Source of the DNA: Saccopteryx bilineata
Lineage: Eukaryota; Chordata; Mammalia; Chiroptera; Emballonuridae
Direction of reading: 5' to 3'
Assembly (NCBI RefSeq): GCF_036850765.1
Contig: NC_089494.1
Span: forward strand, 2,046,001-2,110,000
DNA length: 64,000 nt
In this document: piece by piece, positions 23,598 through 34,693 of the stretch
How the letters are laid out: each line of letters opens with the position of its first letter
How positions within the stretch are numbered: the stretch's first letter is position 1
Program-made: the position numbers and the translations under genes
Notes under the pieces: model-generated
The model's database searches: none
What the model saw: only the letters and a program-made list of their open reading frames with translations
Told to the model about the DNA's origin: nothing

Positions 23598-26500
23598 GCT
23601 CCGGTCTCTCCCTCTGGTGGAATCGGCCGGCGGGACAGTCTTGTGGGGACCGCGGGTGCACGAGCATCACGCACCGTGGTGTGTTTCCCCAAATATCCCC
23701 GGGTACTTTTTCATTGGTTGCGACACTGATCCTGTGTTTGGGACCAGGAACTGCGACCTTCCACGGGAAGGAGAGCAGAGCAAAGAGCCAGCGATTCGGA
23801 ACGGGACCTCGGAGCCGAGATCAAAGCGGCCGAGCAGCCAGAGTCTCCGCACGTCAGCTGCAGCGCTTCTCAGAAACCAGGGGCTGCTGCTGCGCAAAGG
23901 GGAGCCCCCTACCCTTCCCTGCCCGTGTTCAACGCGCCGAATCGCTGTTCACCCCGTAGTGGCCTCTTCTGCTGAGACAGACTCCGTGGATACGGACCGT
24001 GGCGTCAACCCCCGTGTCCACAGGGAGTCCCGCCATCGACTCTCCACCTGGACGCAGAGACCCACCTTCCTTTCCCAACTTCCCTTCCTCAAGCTCCGTC
24101 AGTCAACAGCCGTGACGTGGATGTTCTGCGCAGTCTCAGAGAATTCAGGCCAAAATGCACTTTAAAATAAAACACGACCTTGTCGGCAACGTCAGCAGAG
24201 AAGGAAGTTTCCATGAAGACCGAAGGGGGGGCGGACTCTGAAAACCAGCGAAGCCCCCTCGAACCAGAGCTAAGAATTCAACAACGCTCACGGGGACGTC
24301 TCGCCCTCGACGAGGTCACTCCGAGGACGTCTTGGTGCACAGCGAGCCACTCGGGCCACCAGCAGATGAAGCCACGGTCACACCCCGGGAAAGTCTCACA
24401 GGTCACGAGAAACTTCAGTGACACTGAGCTCCTCGCACACGGGTCTGGAGTGACTGACTCGCGTGAGACGACTTCCCTAAGCCAATGCCCGTTCCACAGA
24501 GCGCGGCGAGCCTGTCGAAGACCCCGGGGTGACCCGCGCCAGAGCCACGGTCACTCCGTCCTCTCCCTCCCTGTTCCAGTCGGGACGGGCGAGGTTGGTG
24601 CAGCCACACACACGCCCCACCGCTCGGCGCCCGAGCACAGCAAGCGCTCCCTCCGCTTTCACTCTGCGCACGTTCCGGTGGGCGGGGGCTCCGCTCCACA
24701 GTCACTGGGGGCTCGAGGCCGGCAGAGTCCCGGCCGGGTGGTGGCTGCAGCACTCACTCACTTAGGACACAGTGGTCCTGGGAGGACCCCCTGAACCCTC
24801 CCTCACAGGGAAGCTTCCGTGCTGCTGACAATCGGCTGAGGACAGGTCTCTCGGTGACAACACAGGACCCCCCAAGGCCACACCCGTCCGGCCTTCCCTC
24901 CGACCGGCCTCACCCGGAGCCCCCTGTGGACCGAGGGGTATCACACCAAGGTGGCGGCCGGGGTGCCAACACCCGGGCTCAGAGAACAGCCCGGAAGCAC
25001 GTGTTCCCCGGCTCGGGAGCAAGGTGGACCCAGGGGGGACGACCGGTTACCATCTACCCTGTGTGCTTCTTTTCAAAGCACCGACAACCCCGTGGCATGT
25101 TCTCGGAGGGACCTGGAATTCTCCCCCCGACTTGTACGAGGGCCTGGGGAACCGTAAATGAAAACGGGCGGTGAGCCGGCGGACGCGGAAAGGATCGACT
25201 TCCCCCCCCCCCACCCGGGCCCAGCTCGAGCGCCAGGTATTCTAACTGCCGAGCCGAAAGCCTCATTAACACCGAGTCGCTCCGTGACCTTGGAGATTTA
25301 CGGGGGAGCACGGGTTAACTCCTTCCGCCGGCAGCTGGCCCCAGACTCTGGCCCCAGAGGCGGGTCCCCCGGCAGGCAGTGGAAACAGGGGGGCTGTTCT
25401 GTCGGGGTCTAGAGTCAAGTTCACGGCACAGTTGACGCCTTCGCGGGAGGATGGTTAGCGCTCCTGGATCGTCCGCTCGGCGCACAAACACGCGTTGGAA
25501 AGGTGGAGGCCGCCTTTGGCTCCCTCTCGGGAACCCCCCTGAACGACCCTGCGACAGGCCCTGGGCCTCCTGGGCGCGGCCCTGCGGACGTGGGTTGCAG
25601 GGTTCCTGGAGACCCTGACGGTGGACTCTCACCACCACCCTCGGAACCAGCTAACAGAATCTCACCTGCTCCGCGGGCACCTGCCCACCAGACCCAGGGC
25701 AGGGAAGAGACAGTGGCCGGATCTACGGGTCTCCTGCTGGGCCGCAGGCTGATGAGCGGATGTTAGGGACACCAGAGAAGCCCCAGTGGCTGGATCATAA
25801 ATCACGTCTACCAGCTGTGCTTCGCCCTCGGTCAGATGTGCACAACAGACCCAAAGAAGCCGGCTTTCTCTTTTCTCTCTCTTCACCCGAACTGAGTAAA
25901 ACGGACCTTGGCAAGCACACGGGGCACTGGGGGGGGGGGAACAGAGGGGCTCACGGCCCAGAGGAGGGGACACGACAGCCCAGATCTGCACCCTCTGCAG
26001 ACCAGGGACGTGGGCGTCCTGCCGGGGCACACACACGTCCCTGCCAGGTCCACCGTTTGGAGGAAGTGGAGAGCGGAGAGACCCCAGAAACTGAGGAAGG
26101 TTCTGATGGGCCCAACGGACCCCAGAGCTCTGAGCTTCTCAGGTGACACGTCCTCACGTGCATCTGCAGGGCGACGTCTTCCTCCACGGCAGGAAGCCCG
26201 GTGGATGACGCTCTTGTCCCTGCTCTGACGCAGAACCGGGCCACCCAGGGGCGCTGGCCCGGCCTGTGCTGGTGAACTTAGGAAGAGGAAGCAGTGTGCT
26301 GGGCACGGGCCCTGGCACCTTCCTCGAGGGGCAGATGCCAACTGCAGGTGTTTCCAGGCCGCCGTCCAAGGGGACCCTGTGGGGAGGCCCATCGTGGTCC
26401 AGCTCTGCCAGCACTGGGGCAAACCTGCTTGAGCCCAGGACCCTCCATCTCAGCCTTTATCTCTAACAAAGGTCATGCCCCAATTGGCCTGAACCGTGAT

Positions 26501-29047
26501 GCCCGGCTCAGCGCCCAGGCGGGCAGGGACCAGGACGCTGCTCGCTCTACCTGCCCCCAGCCCCGCCTGCTGGAGTGTGCGAGCCTGCTCCCTGTTTGCA
26601 CCATCGCCCGGGGTTTCCATCTGGACTCCTACAGCGTGGCTGGGCAAGGGCGGGGAGACAGCTGTCACCACCGAGTTTCAGGGACTCCAGGCTGAGAACC
26701 TGCCCTCGGCTGCAGGGCTGTTTGTGGTGGGAGGTTCCCTCAGACCAGGCTAAGCCCGCCTGCTAGCTGAGTGATCTTGGTGAGCTCTCGTCCTCAAACT
26801 GGACCTCACTTCTCCCAGGTAGCTGTGGGGGGCCTGGCTCAGGGGTCCCCAGGACCCTGCAGGGAGGGTCTCATGGCTCTTTAGAATCTCATGCTGGAGC
26901 ACGCGCTCACACGTTCCGTTGGGGGTGGGGGGGCACAGCTGGCACCTAACAAAGCTCCTCCCGTACCTGGTGAAAGGTGAGCTCCTGCCACCCCCTCCCC
27001 CAGGAGGCTCAGCACCACAATGGCTCACAGTCCCTCGTGGGGGTGGGGGGGCTGACTGGACGGAGAGAGTTCTGGAGGGAAGGAGGAGGCGGAAGGGACC
27101 CAGACCAACCCCAGGGGAGGGCGGGCTCGTGTAATGCCTCCGTGGGAAGGACCGGTGTGACTTCTCTCGGCCGTCAGTTCCTGAAACCTTGCACTGCAGA
27201 AGCAGAAAGGACTGTCCTGTAGGCCTTACAGCTGGGACACAGTCAGACATCACCCTCGTGGCCGCCTCCCTCCCCACCAGGCACAGGGCCGCCCTGTCCA
27301 CCCCGGTCTCTCTGACGCCCGGGAGCTGGGGTCCCGCTCGTCCCTCCGTGGGCTCAGAGCTCCTCCCCGGCCAGACTGCCACGTGCTGGATGCATTCCCT
27401 GAGCTGTCTTCAAAACCCTCCCTCCTCTTCCCTCCGCTGGAACTGAAGGCGCGTGGGGGCGGAGGACAGGCTGGCCACCTCCGTGTCCGTGCCTTCCCGA
27501 CGTCCCTGTCCCTTCCCCCCCCCCCCGCTTGCCGTTTTTCTCTCCTTATTTTTCCTATTTAACGTCAAGTCAGCCGGCCCAGCTCCTCGGAGACCAGCAG
27601 CTGCAGAAGTGAGCACGAGTGGATTTTAGATCAGCACAGAGATTTAAAACGAGGAACACGGTGAAGGCACTGGTCTCGGCTGTGGCGAGGCTCTGCTGCC
27701 GCCCCCCCCCCAATCCGTGCTCCCGTGCCCCAGGCTCCACGAGAGGCGACGTCAGAGAAGAGAGTCTGTCTGCAGCCCCATCCTTGTAAGAGGACAGGAC
27801 CCTCGCCCCCGCGGTGCTGCCGGGCAGGGCAGGCGTCTCCCGCACCACAGGAGCTACCAGGCGGGAAAAAGAGGTCCCGAAACGCAGGAGCCTCTGCAGG
27901 AAAACAGCGGCTGGGAGGGGGGGTGGTGGAAGCGCCATCCGTGCCGCCTGAAGACCCTCCTGCCCAAGTCCCTCAGGGCCACACGGACCCTGGGTCGTCC
28001 AGCCCTGTCTGCACAGCCTCGGGGTTCCAGGTCTCAGGATGGGATGACCACTGGCACCGGCAGACACTCTGCTCACACCGTCTTGGGCTCTGCTGCTTGG
28101 GCCACACAGACCGAGCCGCCCAGTGCTCCTGGCCAGTCGAACGTGAGGCAGAGACATCAGGTGCCATCTCCACGCCCAGCAGGGTTCGGACATCTGTCAC
28201 CAGGGAAGCCTGGCTCCCACCTGAGCCCTGCCCAGCCTGAGCGCACACCTGGGCTGAGTCTCCCTGGACCGAGTCCACCTGTCCCTCAGCGGCTGCTCGG
28301 AGCGGCCAGGGCGCCCCCAGGTGTCGGCGGGGCTCCTCAGAACGTGTCCTTCTGTTTTGTGAAAAGCAGCTTTGGTCTCGGAGAACCCCTAAGACTGAGT
28401 CCCGCCTCCCCGAGGCTCAGAGCACACACATTCCCGGCCAGCTCCCCTCTCCACGGGACCAAACGAACGTGTGAGTTACAAACTAATTTGCTCCTTTCAA
28501 GGAGTTTTCCTCATGAATTTAAGTGTTTTCACAGATCATTAACTCCACGGCCGGGCAGCAAGGAAGCCGAGCGGAGCGCTGGTGGCTCCCGTCTCAGAAG
28601 ACCCATCAGGGTCTGGGCAGAGCCGCTCCGAAATTATAATAACATGAGTCAACGGCGCCCAAATTAGATTCACACATGGTCCTCGAGCACCGGTGGCTTG
28701 GCAGGGCGGGCACCCGGGCCGGGGAAGGACACATGGCGGCTGCGTGTGCGCTCGGACCGCGGCACGGATGCGGACGGAGCCCGGAGCGCCCACCCACCCG
28801 CTGCCATCTTGGTCCACGGCCCTCGGGGAAGGCCACGGAGGCAGGAGGGCCGGAGCCAGGCCCGGGTCAGTCTCAGGGGACCATCGAACTGGGGGGCTCA
28901 TCAAGACAGGGCTGGGGAGCCCGGGGGCAGGGCCTGGGCAGCTGCTGGGATGGAAAGGGGCATGCTGAGGCTTGGTGCGTGAGCCAGGACTCGGAGCCGA
29001 GGGCCTGGACCCAGATCCTGACTTGGTGTGTGTTCCCCGAGCAAGAC
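23598..29047. other. Intronic GC-rich DNA
   Basis: Mostly unique-looking sequence with several C and G runs. A diverged MIR-like segment is likely at about 26755-26830 (ctagctgagtgatcttggtg). No exon recognised. Confidence 0.45.
26755..26830 (+). mobile_element. Probable MIR fragment
   Basis: The stretch gctagctgagtgatcttggt, then gagctctcgtcctcaaactg, parallels the MIR core (ctagctgtgtgaccttgggc, then ctctctgagcctcag). Diverged and short. Confidence 0.45.
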
Positions 29048-29506
29048 TGTGAGTTTGTGTGTGTATGTGAGTGTGTGGTGAGTGTATATGAGTGTGTGCG
29101 TGTGAATGTGTGTGTGACTGTATGTGTGTGGTGAGTGTATATGAGTGTGTGTGTAATGAGTGTATGTGAGTGTATATGAGTGTGTAGTATGAATGTGTGT
29201 GAACTGTGGTGAGTGTATGAGTGTTAGTGTGTGGTGAGTGTATATGAGTGTGAGACTGTGTATATGTGTGAATGTGTGGTGAGTGTATATAAATGTGTCT
29301 GTGTGTATGTGTAATGAGTGTGAGTGTATATGAGTGTGTTTGTGTGAATGTGTGTGAATATGTGGTGAGTGTATGAGTGTGAGTGTGTATGTGTGTGGTG
29401 AGTGTGGTGAGTGTATGAGTGTGTGTGGTGAGTGTATATGAGTGTGAGTCTGTGTGTGTGTGAGTGTGTGTGTGAGAGAGAGAGAGAGAGAGGGAGAGGG
29501 AGGTAG
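29048..29506. repeat. (GT)n-rich compound microsatellite ending in (GA)n, about 0.46 kb
   Basis: Alternating TG/AG units such as gtgtgagtgtatatgagtgt, organised as recurring blocks of about 30-45 bp, then (GA)n at 29475-29495. On the minus strand this gives spurious His/Thr-rich frames. Confidence 0.95.
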
Positions 29507-31276
29507 AGGCCAATCCCCCACGCATGGAGTTGCTGTGAGGTCCGTGGCCCGCGCGGATGGGAAGGTGGCGGGTGGGCACCTCTTCTGCCCGCTCCCAGAA
29601 TGCCCTGTGCTCCCAGCTGAGCTGAGAGGCCCCCAGGAAGCACGCCCTCACGTGACCCTGCACAGATGCAGATTTCCTGGAACTGGCCCGAGTGGGCCAA
29701 CTGGGCTGAGCTCGGGACTTGGAAGAACTGAGCCAAGATGGGGGGGTGAGAACTCAGCACCAGGAAAGGTGGTCCTGGCCCAGCCCGGGGGGGGGCAGAG
29801 ACCCTGGCCCAGCAGGAGCCTTCCAGGGACTCTCCCCGCTGCTGGGGACGCGGTCTCCGTGCCTGGTCAGCTGAGGACATGCATGAAAGAGGAGTGCATA
29901 AGCGAGCAGGGGCTGGGAGGGGCCCTACAGGAAGGGGCTCTCACTCGGTTCTCCATGACCCCCCCATTAGGTGCCATGAACACACTCAGCCAGCACTTGC
30001 AGGAGAGAGGGGTACCATCGGGCCCACCAGTCCTGACTAGGGCGCCCCCTGCTCATTTGGTCAATAATAATGACATTAACACTAATGACATCAATAATAA
30101 TGACATTAATAACAACACTGATGACCGCCTTTCTTCCTACGTCTTCACATGCTGGTGGCCCCAGGGCTCTGTCCAAGGTTCCTCTCTGCCCACAGGGCAG
30201 ACACCCTACCTGGGGACTTCACTCCTCCCCCCCCCCCCGGGGCCCTGGGTCCCCCCCCTTCATCTCCCAGACAGAGGCCTCCTGGCTGTTAGCAGGCCCT
30301 CCACAAACGAGAGCTGCAAGGAAGATGACCACTGCTCCTTCCTCTGGGGGGACACTCTCTCACCTCCAGAGCGGGGTCGGGTGACGCCGCCTGCTCCAGG
30401 AAGCCCTCCTGCCCTGCGTCCCCTCTCTGTGTCCAGTGTGCTTCCCACAGACGCTGCCTGAGCGGGCCGAGGCCGGCAAGACTGTGATGTTTACACCCAG
30501 GACAGCGAGTGGGTCCTGCTCAACGCCCACGGCTTGATGCCCAGCCCCGGGTTCGGGGAACAGCACAACAGCCTCACGGGGAATGGTTCTCAGCACCGGC
30601 TGCCCTAGCTGGGCTTGTTGGGTGGGGATGGGTAAGCAGGGCAGGGACAGGGAAACCCCAGGAGTACTTCTAATGCACCCCTTCCCCCACCCTCCCCAAG
30701 AGAGCAGAGCCTTGGAGAAAGGCCGGGGTGCACGTGTGTACTCGTGTGTGTGTGCGTGCCTGCACGTGCTGCCCAGGACGACCACACGACGCGGCCTCTA
30801 CAGTGAGATGCTCGCTCTCGAGGGAGAGGGGCCCTGTGGGTCATCAGGCTTGGAGGACAGGAATAAAGCCGGACAGCTCTGGGCATCTGCAGAGACAGTC
30901 ACCTTACAAACCCGCATCCCAGTTCTGAGGCTCTGTCCTCCACCCCCACTCTGTCCAAGCGAGCCCGGACGGCTGGTTCCATCAGGAGGCAGAAACATCA
31001 CGCTCTCCAGGGGGCCGGGCTCCGGGTCGGGGGCAGGCAGGCTCAGCAGGAGGGCTGGAAGGGACGTGGGTCCGGCCAGGACGAAGCCCCTCCTGCTGAG
31101 CCTGCCGGGTCCTCCTCTGCATGGAGCACACGTTGCAACTTCATGTTCTGCAACGAGAATTCTGTTTTAATTATTGAATACATCCTCACTTCTCATCACC
31201 TGGTGTCTCAGCCCTTCCAGGCCATTACCTACTCTCACTCGGCATGTTTCGTAGGAAACTCTTACCAGAACCTCCG
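29507..31276. other. Intronic DNA with AT triplet repeat and a perfect inverted repeat
   Basis: Contains an (AATAATGACATT)-like stretch at 30062-30118, a C run near 30227, and a 19-bp perfect inverted repeat at 31036-31054/31088-31106 (see findings). No exon recognised. Confidence 0.5.
31036..31106. repeat. Perfect 19-bp inverted repeat with 33-nt spacer
   Basis: Left arm ggcaggctcagcaggaggg (31036-31054) is the exact reverse complement of ccctcctgctgagcctgcc (31088-31106). A transcript of either strand could fold into a 19-bp hairpin with a 33-nt loop. No known miRNA recognised. Confidence 0.9.
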
Positions 31277-31442
31277 ACATCAGCATTTATTTTTTTAAAC
31301 CTCTTTGTTTGTTTGCTTGTTTTTTATTATATTAACGAGAGAGGAAGGAAGAAAGAGAGACAGAAACATTGACCTGTTCCCATATGTGCCCTGACCGAGG
31401 ATCGAACCAGCAACCTCTGTATTCCGGGACGACGCTCTAACC

Positions 31443-32139
31443 CAGGGGTGGTCAACCTTTTTATACCTACCGCCCGCTTTTGTATCTCTGGTAGTAGTAA
31501 CATTATCTAACCGCCCACCAGTTCCACAGTAATGGTGATTTATAAAGTAGGGAAGTAACTTTATAAAATTTATAAAGCAGAGTTACAGCAAGTTAAAGCA
31601 TATAATAATAATCACTTACCAAGTACTTTATGTTGGATTTTTGCTATTTGGCAGAATAAATCTTTATAAAACAACTTATTATAGTGAAATCTATCTTTTT
31701 ATTTATACTTTGGTTGCTCCGCTACCGCCCACCATGAAAGCCGGAGCGCCCACTAGGGGGCGGTAGGGACCAGGCTGACCACCACCAGGGGGCGGTAGGG
31801 ACCAGGTTGACGACCACCAGGGGGCGGTAGGGACCAGGGTGACGACCACCAGGGGGCGGTAGGGACCAGGGTGACGACCACCAGGGGGCGGTAGGGACCA
31901 GGTTGACGACCACCAGGGGGCGGTAGGGACCAGGTTGACCACCACCAGGGGGCGGTAGGGACCAGGGTGACGACCACCAGGGGGCGGTAGGGACCAGGGT
32001 GACGACCACTAGGGGGCGGTAGGGACCAGGTTGACCACCACTAGGAGGCGGTAGGGACCAGGGTGACGACCACCAGGGGGCGGTAGGGACCAGGTTGACC
32101 ACCACTAGGAGGCGGTAGGGACCAGGTTGACCACCACTG
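31443..32139. mobile_element. Nonautonomous hAT element with internally amplified 3' end
   Basis: Terminal inverted repeats CAGGGGTGGTCAACCT and CAGTGGTGGTCAACCT (right end, reverse complement) match at 15 of 16 positions. Flanking 8-bp duplications are CTCTAACC (31435-31442) and CGCTAACC (32140-32147). The left 0.3 kb is AT-rich and noncoding; the right 0.39 kb is a tandem array of the terminal 32 bp. No transposase is encoded. Confidence 0.92.
31752..32139. repeat. 32-bp minisatellite of a transposon terminus, 12 copies
   Basis: Twelve units of accagggggcggtagggacc + aggttgacsacc. The final copy coincides with the right terminal inverted repeat of the hAT element. Variants alternate GGTTGACC, GGTTGACG and GGGTGACG. 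Confidence 0.95.
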
Positions 32140-32180
32140 CGCTAACCCAATGAGCCATCCGGCCAGGACAACATCAGCAT

Positions 32181-33479
32181 GTAAACAAAACGTTAAAAAG
32201 GCAAGTCAGGTCCTCAAGGGGGTCAGTGGCTGTAGGAGAGAAGAGCTGAGTTTCTGGCTGAGCACGGAGACGGGTCACCCCACGCCCATCCCCGCCTCTA
32301 CCCCTGCCCACAGCGCCAGCCGGCCGCAGACATGGGCACCATTCAGCCTGTCACGGAGAAAGGTGTGCGTTCTCCCGAAGGAACGGACTCCACATCACCC
32401 GGGCACTGAGACCTCACCTGGACACCAGATCAAGCCGACGCTGCCACCTGCACTGTGCCAGTGCCCGAGACACGGGCGCCCGCGTCCCCTCAGGCCGATC
32501 TCTGACAATGGCCGAGACCCCAGCAGGCCGCCGGACCGAGGGGGCTACGACGAGGCCCCCTCGGCTGAGCCAGCTCTGAAGCCCCACTCCGTTTTCTCCA
32601 CAACGCTCTGGAGTTAGATTGTAGCCTAACCACCGCTCAACTCTAGATTAGACCATCGGGGCGGGGGGGTGGGGGGGAGTGTGACCGTAATTCTGAAAGG
32701 CAAGTGTGGGCTGTCTACAGGTGTGGCCGGCGGGTCCCGAGGAAGGGATGCGGCCAGGTGTGGAGCGGACATCCTGCGTGAGCCCCACTGATGGCCGAGA
32801 CCCATGCGTGGGCTATGGGACTGCTGTTTGGTGGACAAGGGCCGGAGCAGCCAGGCAGGACGGCACCGCCACAGCTCGGGCCTTGGTGACTCGGAGATCT
32901 CGGTCCTCACAGTCTCTGGGGCGTAGACCTGCCCGACCTCAGCTGTTCCGGAACGATTCTCTGAATAGTTTCTCCATCGCGGGAACTGTCCCCTTGGCCT
33001 GCGTCCGAGTGGGGCACACTGCCCGCTGTTCCAGCCCTCTAGGGCTCTAAGTCCATTCCACTTTTCCCCAGCCCCCTACCTGCCCCGGCGACCCGAGTCC
33101 TGGAGCTCTGAGACCCGCGTCTGGCTACCCCCGCCCTCCTCCCCGACCCTCCCTGACGCCATTTTTCTCTGATTCGCCGGCTGTTTCCGTCTTCCGTGGG
33201 CCCCTGACCATGATTTTGTTGAATTAAAAGTTATATTAACTCCATGGATTGCTCTGAGGGAGAAATGGCACGCGCACAATTAATACTACGTGTTTCCAAA
33301 GCAGCCTCGCCCACAGGACGTGGAGCTCCCCCTTCAAAATAAGAGTCTGCAGGTTCCGCTCCGTTAAGAGACGTTCCTTCTCGAAGTCCTTCGAGGACCT
33401 TTCTCATTAAGTGGCTACGATCTGTTTCTGTTTTTGCCCACTGGTATCTCTCCTCTTCATTGTATGATCTAATTGGTTA
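32181..33479. other. Intronic DNA, nothing recognised
   Basis: GC-rich with a G run near 32657-32678. No exon or repeat recognised. Confidence 0.45.
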
Positions 33480-34015
33480 TTACTAGCGTGTAGGGGGGTG
33501 TTTTGAAAAAATGACCTCGACTTAGCTATTGACCTCCTTTCTAAATGGTCTTATTAGTTCCGACAGTTTTGAATCAATTTCTTTTTTTTTTTATTTTGGT
33601 GACCGGGTCGGGGGGCAAGGTTCCCGGCAGGCGACTGTATCCTCTTCACGTCACCTTGCTTTTATCTTTTTCTGCTTTCTTGAGTCCCTTCCTGATTTCT
33701 TTCTCTTATTTTATAGAATCATTTAAACAGCTCAAGGCAGTGTCACAGCACACTGTGCTGGTGGGGACAGCTCGGGACCTCCATGCAGATGACTGGAGCT
33801 TTTGAAACACATACTTTCTAGCAAGGTGTCAAAGAATCCTTGTGGCAGCGTTTGCAGATTTAAGTACAAAAAAATAAAAATTAAAAATAAAAGAGATTCT
33901 CAGATCAGAAATATGTTACATGTTCCCAACGGTCTTGTCAGCATCTACTGAGACGCTCCTGTTTATGGTGTGTGTGTTGACGGTGGCTGAGCTGAGTTGT
34001 GATAATTCAGGAGAA
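33480..34015 (-). mobile_element. Probable old L1 fragment, antisense
   Basis: AT-richer stretch. The part gtcttgtcagcatctactga + gacgctcctg (about 33940-33965) resembles the antisense of an L1 ORF2 segment (ctgcatctattgagatgatcat). The rest is too diverged for firm assignment. Confidence 0.42.
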
Positions 34016-34027
34016 GACTGTGAATAA

Positions 34028-34681
34028 TAATTTTTTTATAGAGACAGAGAGAGAGTGTCAGAGAGAGGGACAGATAGGGACAGACAGACAGGAACAGAGA
34101 GAGATGAGAAGCATCAATCATCAGTTTTTCGTTGCGACACCTTAGTTCAGGGGTCCCCAAACTACGGCCCGTGGGCCGCATGCGGCCCCCTGAGGCCATT
34201 TATCTGGCCCCCGCCGCACTTCCGTAAGGGGCACCTCTTTCATTGGTGGTCAGTGAGAGGAGCATAGTTCCCACTGAAATACTGGTCAGTTTGTTGATTT
34301 AAATTTACTTGTTCTTTATTTTAAATATTGTATTTGTTCCCCTTTTGTTTTTTTACTTTAAAATAAGATATGTGCAGTGTGCATAGCGATTTGTTCATAG
34401 TTTTTTTTTATAGTCCGGCCCTCCAACGGTCTGAGGGACAGTGAGCTGGCCCCCTGTGTAAAAAGTTTGGGGACCCCTGCCTTAGTTGTTCATTGGATGC
34501 TTTCTCATATGTGCCTTGAGTAACACCTTGCTCGAGCCAGCAACCTTGGGTTCAAGCTGGTGAGCTTTTTTGCTCAAACCAGATGAGCCTGTGCTCAAGC
34601 TGGCGACCTCGGGGGTCTCGAACCTGGGTCCTCAGCATCCCAGTCTGACGCTCTATCCACTGCGCCACCGCCTGGTCAGAC
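34028..34681 (-). mobile_element. Bat tRNA-derived SINE split by a nested hAT element
   Basis: Minus-strand copy of the same SINE type as at 21475: tail at left, ccaccgcctggtcag head at right, with the modules cattggatgctttctcatat and gctggcgacctcggg. Perfect 12-bp duplications gactgtgaataa flank it (34016-34027 and 34682-34693). The hAT element at 34148-34479 interrupts the body. Confidence 0.95.
34148..34479. mobile_element. Nonautonomous hAT element (332 bp), perfect ends and duplications
   Basis: Perfect 16-bp terminal inverted repeats CAGGGGTCCCCAAACT / AGTTTGGGGACCCCTG. Perfect 8-bp target duplications CCTTAGTT (34140-34147 and 34480-34487) lie within a SINE. Interior shared with the fragment at 1437-1732. 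No coding capacity; mobilised in trans by a hAT transposase. Confidence 0.97.
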
Positions 34682-34693
34682 GACTGTGAATAA

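Larger units (their letters stand above)
31287..32170 (-). mobile_element. Bat VES-like SINE interrupted by a hAT element
   Basis: A minus-strand SINE whose A-rich tail side begins near 31287, with catatgtgccctgaccgagg at about 31381-31400 and tRNA-like head modules at both sides of the interruption (31400-31442 and 32140-32170). Perfect 10-bp direct repeats acatcagcat (31277-31286 and 32171-32180) delimit the SINE insertion. A hAT element occupies 31443-32139. Confidence 0.88.

Noticed and set aside
31703..32105. Trp/Ser/Leu/Pro-repeat frames on the minus strand
   Set aside because: They translate the 32-bp array of the hAT terminus; not a protein.
31752..32139. CRISPR-like appearance of regularly spaced repeats
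   Set aside because: Units are contiguous, without unique spacers, and belong to a transposon end in a mammalian genome.
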